A stretch of DNA of 51,422 nucleotides from Streptomyces aurantiacus. Lineage in GTDB: Bacteria; Actinomycetota; Actinomycetes; Streptomycetales; Streptomycetaceae. Of the stretch, positions 46,501 through 51,422 are shown piece after piece. The notes under the pieces are model-generated. The model saw nothing but the letters and a program-made list of their open reading frames with translations. It did not search any database and was not told the DNA's origin. How positions within the stretch are numbered: the first letter of the stretch is position 1; the number at the start of each line of letters is the position of its first letter. Position numbers and translations under genes: made by a program. The stretch spans positions 1 to 51,422 of the forward strand of contig NZ_LIPP01000102.1 of NCBI RefSeq assembly GCF_001418335.1, written 5' to 3'.

Positions 46501-46547
46501 CGGACCCGCGGTCCGCTTCACTCGAACCATACGGACCGTCGGTCCGT
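46501..46547. promoter_or_regulatory. Two TetR-type operators
   Basis: Two related palindromes: CGGACC-CGC-GGTCCG at 46501-46515 and ACGGACC-GTC-GGTCCGT at 46531-46547. Their centres are 31 bp apart, about three helical turns. They lie between the divergent tetR-type gene (start 46579) and the NTF2-like/NmrA operon (start 46470), so binding would repress both. Confidence 0.75.
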
Positions 46548-46578
46548 TTATGCAACCCCCAGCACCCGGAGGTGCCCC

Positions 46579-47160
46579 ATGCCCGAGCGCAGGCCCCGTG
46601 CGGACGCCGTGCGCAACCGGGAAGCCGTACTCGCCGCGGCCGACCGGCTCTTCGCGCGCAGCGACAGCCCCGAGCACGTGAGCATGGCCGACATCGCGGC
46701 CGAGGCGGGCGTCGGCAAAGGGACCCTCTTCCGCGGCTTCGGGGACCGCACCGGTCTGATCCAGGCGCTCTACGAGGCCCGGCTGGACCCGATCCGCCGA
46801 ACCGTCGCGGAGGGCCCGCACCCCCTCGGGCCCGGCACCCCGCCGGTTCAGCGTGCCGCGGCCGTCCTGGACGCCCTCCTGTGCTTCAAACTCGACCACC
46901 GGCACCTCTCGCTGGCCCTGGAGGAGGCCGCGACCGGCAGCCCTTACGGCGCCGAGCACTACGACTGGTGGCACGGCACACTCCGGGGCGTCCTCGCAGA
47001 GATTCCCGGCTTCGACGGCAGCGACTTCGCCGCCCACGCCCTGCTCGCGGCGGTCCGCGCCGACCTCGTCGACCACCTGGCCGGGCGCCGGAACATCCCC
47101 CGCGAGCGGCTACGGGCCGACCTGGCCACCTACACCACAAAGGTACTGAACAGCCCGTAA
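46579..47160 (+). CDS. TetR-family transcriptional regulator
   Basis: A 193-residue regulator with the TetR helix-turn-helix (AVLAAADRLFARSD, then VSMADIAAEAGVGKGTLFRGFG) and a helical ligand domain (LLCFKLDHRHLSLALEEAA). ATG 46579 follows GGAGG by 5 bases. It probably represses itself and the divergent NTF2-like/NmrA operon through the two palindromes upstream. Confidence 0.9.
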   Translation: MPERRPRADAVRNREAVLAAADRLFARSDSPEHVSMADIAAEAGVGKGTLFRGFGDRTGLIQALYEARLDPIRRTVAEGPHPLGPGTPPVQRAAAVLDALLCFKLDHRHLSLALEEAATGSPYGAEHYDWWHGTLRGVLAEIPGFDGSDFAAHALLAAVRADLVDHLAGRRNIPRERLRADLATYTTKVLNSP

Positions 47161-47262
47161 CGGTCCGTACACAAGCGAACCGACCGCAGGTACGGCGGAC
47201 GGCCGGTGAATAGCGCCGCACGCCCCCTTGGCGCGGTCCGCCCCGTGGCCAACACTGAGCCG

Positions 47263-47748
47263 ATGACGCAGCGCGTGGAACTGGCGACGGTGATGGACCG
47301 GCTCGCGGTCGACGAGGTGGTCACCGAGTACGCGGTGGCGGTCGACGACGGGGACTGGGAGGCCTACCGGCAGCTGTTCGCGCCGGACGGGCGGGCGGAC
47401 TACCGGTCCGCAGGCGGTGTCGAAGGGGATGCCGGACAGATCGCCGGATGGCTCTCGCAGACCATGGAGCTGTTCCCGATGCGGCAGCATCTGATCGTCA
47501 ACCGGCGGGTCCGCTTCGGCCTGTTGGAGCAGGACAGGGGTGACACGGCCCGGGTCAGGGCCGACTACGTGAACCCGATGCGCTTCGCGGGACGCGACGG
47601 CGGATCCACCGAGCCCGACTTCGTGTGCGGCGGCCGGTACGACTTCGGGCTGCTGCGTACGGACGACGGCTGGCGGCTGCGTGAGGTGGTCGTGCAGGAG
47701 AAGTGGCGCCGGACCGCGCAGCCGCGCCAGGAGCCCGCCGCACGTTGA
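47263..47748 (+). CDS. SnoaL-like (NTF2 fold) protein
   Basis: A 161-residue protein: VMDRLAVDEVVTEYAVAVDDGDWEAYRQLFAPD is the typical SnoaL_4 opening (landmarks DEVVTEYAVAVDDGDW and LFAPDGRADY), ending YDFGLLRTDDGWRLREVVV. No ribosome binding site is evident; an AACACT box 6 bases before ATG 47263 suggests leaderless translation. Possibly an aromatic-ring-associated enzyme subunit or binding protein; function unknown. Confidence 0.8.
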   Translation: MTQRVELATVMDRLAVDEVVTEYAVAVDDGDWEAYRQLFAPDGRADYRSAGGVEGDAGQIAGWLSQTMELFPMRQHLIVNRRVRFGLLEQDRGDTARVRADYVNPMRFAGRDGGSTEPDFVCGGRYDFGLLRTDDGWRLREVVVQEKWRRTAQPRQEPAAR

Positions 47749-47856
47749 GCCGGCCCGGTCCCTCCCCTCACGCGGCCCGACCCCCTTACGTAGATCGTCC
47801 GCGGGCGCGCACACTTGGGTCACGCACTGTGCTTCGAGGGTCGATGGAGGCGCTGG

Positions 47857-49557
47857 ATGAACCTGTCCGCCACTGGTTGGCGCCGGCGCCTCGGCTCTCC
47901 GTGGTGGCGCGGCACCGCGGCGGCGCTCGCCGGTGCGCTGCCGATGCTGAGTTTTCCCGCGCCGTCCCTGTGGTGGTTCGCGTACGTCGCCCTGGTGCCG
48001 TGGATCCTGCTCGTGCGCTCGGCTCCGACGGGGCGGCGGGCGGCGTACGACGGCTGGCTCGGCGGGCTCGGCTTCATGCTGGCCGTGCACCACTGGCTGC
48101 TGCCGAGCCTGCATGTCTTCACGGTCGTGATAGCCGCGCTGCTGGGCGCGCTCTGGGCGCCGTGGGGCTGGCTGGTACGCCGGTTCCTGGCCGGTGCGCC
48201 CTCGCCGGGCCGCCTGGTGGCCGCCCTGTTCGTCCTGCCCTCCGGCTGGCTGATGGTCGAACTGGTGCGGTCCTGGGAGGGGTTGGGCGGGCCCTGGGGT
48301 CTGCTCGGGTCGAGCCAGTGGGACGTGGAGCCCGCGCTGCGGCTCGCCTCGGTCGGCGGCGTGTGGCTGCTCAGCTTCCTGCTCGTCGGCGTGAACGTGG
48401 CACTCGCCGTCCTCGTCGCGGTGCGGTCCTCCCGGGTCCCGGCCGTCGCCGGGCTCGTCGCGACGGCCGCGGTCACCTCGGCGGTCTGGGCCTGGTCACC
48501 GCGTCCGGCGGTCGACGGCCAGGCCCGGATCGCCGTCGTGCAGCCGGGCGTGATCGGCGTCGGCGGTGGTGGCGGTAGCGGTGGTGGTGGTAGCGGTGGT
48601 AGCGGCCCGGAGAAGCGGTTCGCGCGCGAGGAGGCGCTCACCCGGGAACTGGCCGGGCAGGACGTGGATCTCGTCGTGTGGGGCGAGAGCAGTGTCGGCT
48701 TCGACCTCGCCGACCGTCCCGATCTGGCGGACCGGCTCGCGGCACTCTCCCGTGAGATCGACGCCGACATCATGGTCAACGTGGACGCGCACCGCTCGGA
48801 CCGGCCGGGCATATACAAGAGTTCCGTGCTCGTGGGTCCGCAGGGCCCGACCGGCGACCGCTACGACAAGATGCGGCTCGTGCCCTTCGGCGAGTACGTA
48901 CCGGCCCGCGCCCTCCTCGGCTGGGCCACCTCCGTGGGCAAGGCGGCGGGCGAGGACCGTATGCGCGGCACCGAACAGGTCGTGATGACCGTCGGCGACG
49001 GACAGGACCAGGGACAGGAGCAGGGACAAGACGAGGGACGGGACGAGGGACCGGGCGACCGAGCCGGCGCCGGCGACGGACTGCGGGTGGGCCCGATGGT
49101 CTGCTTCGAATCGGCGTTCCCCGACATCAGCCGGCATCTCGCGCGCGACGGCGCCGAGGTGCTGCTCGCGCAGTCGTCGACCTCCTCGTTCCAGAGCAGC
49201 TGGGCCCCCGAACAGCACGCGTCGCTCGCGGCGCTGCGGGCCGCCGAGACGGGCCGGCCGATGGTCCACGCCACACTCACCGGCGTCTCGGCGGTCTACG
49301 GGCCGAGCGGCGAGCGCGTCGGCCCCCGACTCGGCACCGACGCGAGCGCGTCCGCCGTGTACGACCTGCCGCTGGCCCACGGTGTCACCCCGTACGCGCG
49401 CTTCGGCGAATGGCCGGTCGGCGCGGCCCTGCTGATCCTCGCCGCCCTGGGCGCCACCGAGGGCGTACGGTCGCTGCGGCTCAGGCGGAGCGCTCCGTCA
49501 CCGCACGCACCACTCGCTCACACAGTTCATGGGTCGCCAGCGCGTCCCGGGCGCTGA
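47857..49557 (+). CDS. lnt: Apolipoprotein N-acyltransferase
   Basis: A 566-residue membrane enzyme that adds the third acyl chain to lipoproteins. The N-terminal 200 residues form about six helices. The nitrilase-type domain shows the triad: Glu in LVVWGESSVGF, Lys in RYDKMRLVPFGEYVP, and Cys in GPMVCFESAFPD. Two low-complexity insertions are unusual: a Gly/Ser linker (GVGGGGGSGGGGSGGSG) after the first catalytic-domain strand and a QDQGQEQGQDEGRDEG stretch before the cysteine. ATG 47857 has GGAGG 6 bases upstream. The 3' end overlaps the convergent gene by 77 bases. Confidence 0.88.
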   Translation: MNLSATGWRRRLGSPWWRGTAAALAGALPMLSFPAPSLWWFAYVALVPWILLVRSAPTGRRAAYDGWLGGLGFMLAVHHWLLPSLHVFTVVIAALLGALWAPWGWLVRRFLAGAPSPGRLVAALFVLPSGWLMVELVRSWEGLGGPWGLLGSSQWDVEPALRLASVGGVWLLSFLLVGVNVALAVLVAVRSSRVPAVAGLVATAAVTSAVWAWSPRPAVDGQARIAVVQPGVIGVGGGGGSGGGGSGGSGPEKRFAREEALTRELAGQDVDLVVWGESSVGFDLADRPDLADRLAALSREIDADIMVNVDAHRSDRPGIYKSSVLVGPQGPTGDRYDKMRLVPFGEYVPARALLGWATSVGKAAGEDRMRGTEQVVMTVGDGQDQGQEQGQDEGRDEGPGDRAGAGDGLRVGPMVCFESAFPDISRHLARDGAEVLLAQSSTSSFQSSWAPEQHASLAALRAAETGRPMVHATLTGVSAVYGPSGERVGPRLGTDASASAVYDLPLAHGVTPYARFGEWPVGAALLILAALGATEGVRSLRLRRSAPSPHAPLAHTVHGSPARPGR

Positions 49558-50386
49558 GGACCTTGCCCGCGCGTACGGCGTCGAGGAAGGCAAGCACGAT
49601 CTGCTCGACACCGCGCTGCCTGGCCACCGGCACCCAGTCGCCGCGCCGCCGTGTCGTCGGCTGCCCCTTGTGGTCGACGACCTCGGCGAGGTTGATCACC
49701 TGACGCTTGGTGTCCTGCCCGGACACCTCCAGGATCTCCTCGGCGGAGCCGCTCAGCCGGTTCATCACGCCGAGCGCCGTGAAGCCGTCCCCGGCCAGTT
49801 GCAGCACGACGTGGTGCAGCAGCCCGTTCTCGACGCGGGCCCGCACGCTGACGTCGTCGACCGTTCCCGGCACCAGGAACCGCAGGGTGTCCACGACGTG
49901 GATGAAGTCGTCGAGGATCATCGTGCGGGGCTGTTCCGGCAGGCCGACGCGGTTCTTCTGCATCAGGATCAGCTCACGGGGGTGTTCGACGCACTGCGCG
50001 TACCCGGGCGCGTGACGCCGGTTGAAACCGACGGCCAGGCTGGTGTTCCGCTCCTCCGCGAGCCGCACCAGGCGCTCCGACTCGGCGAGTTCGTACGCTA
50101 TCGGCTTGTCGACATATGTGGCGACGCCCGCTTCGAGCAGCCGGGACACGATCTCGGGGTGCGCGTGCGTGGGCGCGTGCACGAACGCCGCGTCGAGGTC
50201 CTGCGCGAGCAGCGCGGAGAGGTCCGTGTGCCGCCGCTCCGCCGGAACGTGCAGGCCCTCGGCGACCCGGGTGAGGGTCGCCGGCGTCCGCGTGTGCAGA
50301 TGCAGTTCGAGCCCCGGGCGGGTGGCGAGCACCGGCAGATACGCCTTCAGCGCGATGTCGCCGAGTCCGATGCAGCCGACCTTCAC
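49481..50386 (-). CDS. Gfo/Idh/MocA oxidoreductase
   Basis: A 301-residue protein starting at GTG 50386 with AAGGAG 6 bases upstream. Rossmann motif VGCIGLGDIALKAYLPVLA, DKPIAYELAESERLV (the EKP equivalent), GFNRRHAPGYAQ, and FIHVVDTLRFL. It resembles the virulence-factor/MviM-type subgroup. Substrate unknown. Convergent with lnt and overlapping it by 77 bases. Confidence 0.85.
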   Translation of the reverse strand: MKVGCIGLGDIALKAYLPVLATRPGLELHLHTRTPATLTRVAEGLHVPAERRHTDLSALLAQDLDAAFVHAPTHAHPEIVSRLLEAGVATYVDKPIAYELAESERLVRLAEERNTSLAVGFNRRHAPGYAQCVEHPRELILMQKNRVGLPEQPRTMILDDFIHVVDTLRFLVPGTVDDVSVRARVENGLLHHVVLQLAGDGFTALGVMNRLSGSAEEILEVSGQDTKRQVINLAEVVDHKGQPTTRRRGDWVPVARQRGVEQIVLAFLDAVRAGKVLSARDALATHELCERVVRAVTERSA

Positions 50387-50523
50387 AGGGATCTCCTTCG
50401 AGCAGTGCGGGTCCGGGGCACGCGTACGCCCGTCTCGCCGGAAGCATACGGCGACCGCGGTGGCCGCCGGCCGGCGAAACAAAGAGGTGGGCCGGGGGCT
50501 CGGTCGTCCGCGATGATGCGGCC

Positions 50524-51036
50524 ATGACGATCGAGCGCAGGGAACCCGCGACGGACGCCGGCGAGCGAGCCATGCTGGAGGGCTGGCTGGACTACCACCG
50601 CGCCACCCTCGCCGTGAAGTGCGAGGGCCTGGACGACGCCCAGCTCAGGACGGCCTCGGTGCCACCCTCCGAGCTGTCCCTGCTCGGTCTCGTCCGGCAC
50701 ATGGCGGAGGTGGAACGCAGCTGGTTCCGCAGGGTCCTCGCGAACGACGACGCCGGTCCGCTCTACTACAGCGACGAGGACCCGGACGGCGAGTTCCATC
50801 TCGGCGAGGCGGACACCTGGGAGGAGGCGTACACCACCTGGCAGGGCGAGATCGCGGTCGCCCGCCGCAACGCGGCGCGTTTCGGCCTGGACGACCTGTC
50901 CGAGGGCAGGAGCAGATTCACCGACAAGCCCTTCAACCTGCGGTGGATCTACACCCACATGGTCGAGGAGTACGCCCGCCACAACGGTCACGCCGACCTG
51001 CTCCGCGAGCGCGTCGACGGGGCCACCGGCGACTGA
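50524..51036 (+). CDS. DinB/DUF664-family protein
   Basis: A 170-residue four-helix-bundle protein: LEGWLDYHRATLAVKCEGLDD at the start, LVRHMAEVERSWFRRVLA (metal-binding His in the second helix) and [22 protein letters not shown] at the end. These are putative metal-dependent thiol transferases or stress proteins. ATG 50524 is directly preceded by a -10-like box with no clear Shine-Dalgarno. A close homologue lacking its N-terminus is at 35435-35878. Confidence 0.87.
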   Translation: MTIERREPATDAGERAMLEGWLDYHRATLAVKCEGLDDAQLRTASVPPSELSLLGLVRHMAEVERSWFRRVLANDDAGPLYYSDEDPDGEFHLGEADTWEEAYTTWQGEIAVARRNAARFGLDDLSEGRSRFTDKPFNLRWIYTHMVEEYARHNGHADLLRERVDGATGD

Positions 51037-51160
51037 CGGAGCCACCGGCGACCGAGGCGGCGCCCGACGCCCGGGTCACTGCTCGCCGGGCGTTCACCCG
51101 TGTGGGGCACAGTCCGCCGGCCGGCACCCCAAACCCCGTAGGACACAGCAGAGTTGCGGG

Positions 51161-51422
51161 GTGCCTCGAACCGCGACCACCGCAGCGCTCCTGGTCACCG
51201 TGGCCGTCTTGGCTGCCTCGGCCGTCTCGGGCTGTGTGACCGTCCAGCGACCGCCCTCGTCCGGCCCGCCTCCCCCGCCGCCCCCGGTGTCGGAGCCCCG
51301 CCCGGACGGCAGCGCCGCACCGCGGGTGGTGCAGGCCCCGGCCCGCGAGGCCCTGGAACGCGTCGGCCCGTCCCGCCGCCCCTCGGCACCCGCGTCCACA
51401 CCGGCCCGTACGCATCCCAAGG
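51161..51422 (+). CDS. Putative lipoprotein, N-terminal part (runs off the window)
   Basis: An open frame from GTG 51161 to the window end (87 codons, no stop). It begins with a lipoprotein signal: basic start (VPRTAT), hydrophobic AALLVTVAVLAASAV and lipobox AVSGC, with the lipidated Cys at about residue 25. A Pro-rich spacer follows (PPSSGPPPPPPPVSEP). Surface-anchored protein of unknown function. TAGGAC upstream at about 51139 may be a -10 box. Confidence 0.6.
   Translation, partial: MPRTATTAALLVTVAVLAASAVSGCVTVQRPPSSGPPPPPPPVSEPRPDGSAAPRVVQAPAREALERVGPSRRPSAPASTPARTHPK

Overview
High-GC DNA with GTG and TTG starts, ATGA gene overlaps, many leaderless-looking promoters and typical actinomycete families (tuf3-type EF-Tu, MMPL exporters, LacI-controlled sugar loci, DinB/DUF664 proteins) indicates a Streptomyces chromosome. 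No taxonomic search was possible.

Left part (1-22463) is mostly ordinary chromosome. It opens with the end of a sugar ABC importer (permease tail, ATPase), an inositol-dehydrogenase-like gene with a one-base frameshift, two more Gfo/Idh/MocA genes and a LacI regulator. All of these last three are damaged by short deletions. Then come a thioesterase, a Pro/Gln-rich membrane protein, an MFS exporter, a spermidine-synthase-like gene and tuf3. Two efflux loci follow: an MFS exporter plus FAD monooxygenase, and an MMPL exporter plus two-component system. Both are preceded by the same roughly 155-nt structured leader, which I do not recognise and regard as the most interesting signal here. A TVP38 membrane protein, a Gfo/PmoA carbohydrate operon with a LacI-type operator, and uppP complete this part.

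Middle part (about 22332-44531) looks like a decayed island. Its ends are two copies of the uppP 3' end (132 bp, about 95% identical): one inside intact uppP, one a displaced remnant. Just inside the left end lie a group II intron tail and a serine recombinase tail. The interior holds remnants of IS5, IS4, IS1634, IS1380 and ISAzo13 type elements, broken genes (P450, alcohol dehydrogenase, AraC, TetR, metallo-hydrolase, DinB, a LamG/RHS-type protein with a retained downstream gene) and some intact cargo: a TRIC channel (one frameshift), an XRE regulator with an SDR, a MarR-controlled SDR/amidohydrolase pair, a Tat-type hydrolase, and a methyltransferase with an AraC regulator.

Right part (44532-51422) returns to ordinary chromosome: a strong bidirectional terminator, a tRNA-Glu-like element whose halves are in permuted order, a small conserved-looking ORF, a TetR-controlled NTF2-like/NmrA pair with two clear operators, a SnoaL-like gene, apolipoprotein N-acyltransferase overlapping a convergent Gfo/Idh/MocA gene, a DinB protein, and the start of a lipoprotein gene.

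The number of one-base frameshifts and small deletions is high. Some may be sequencing or assembly errors, and I say so where it matters.
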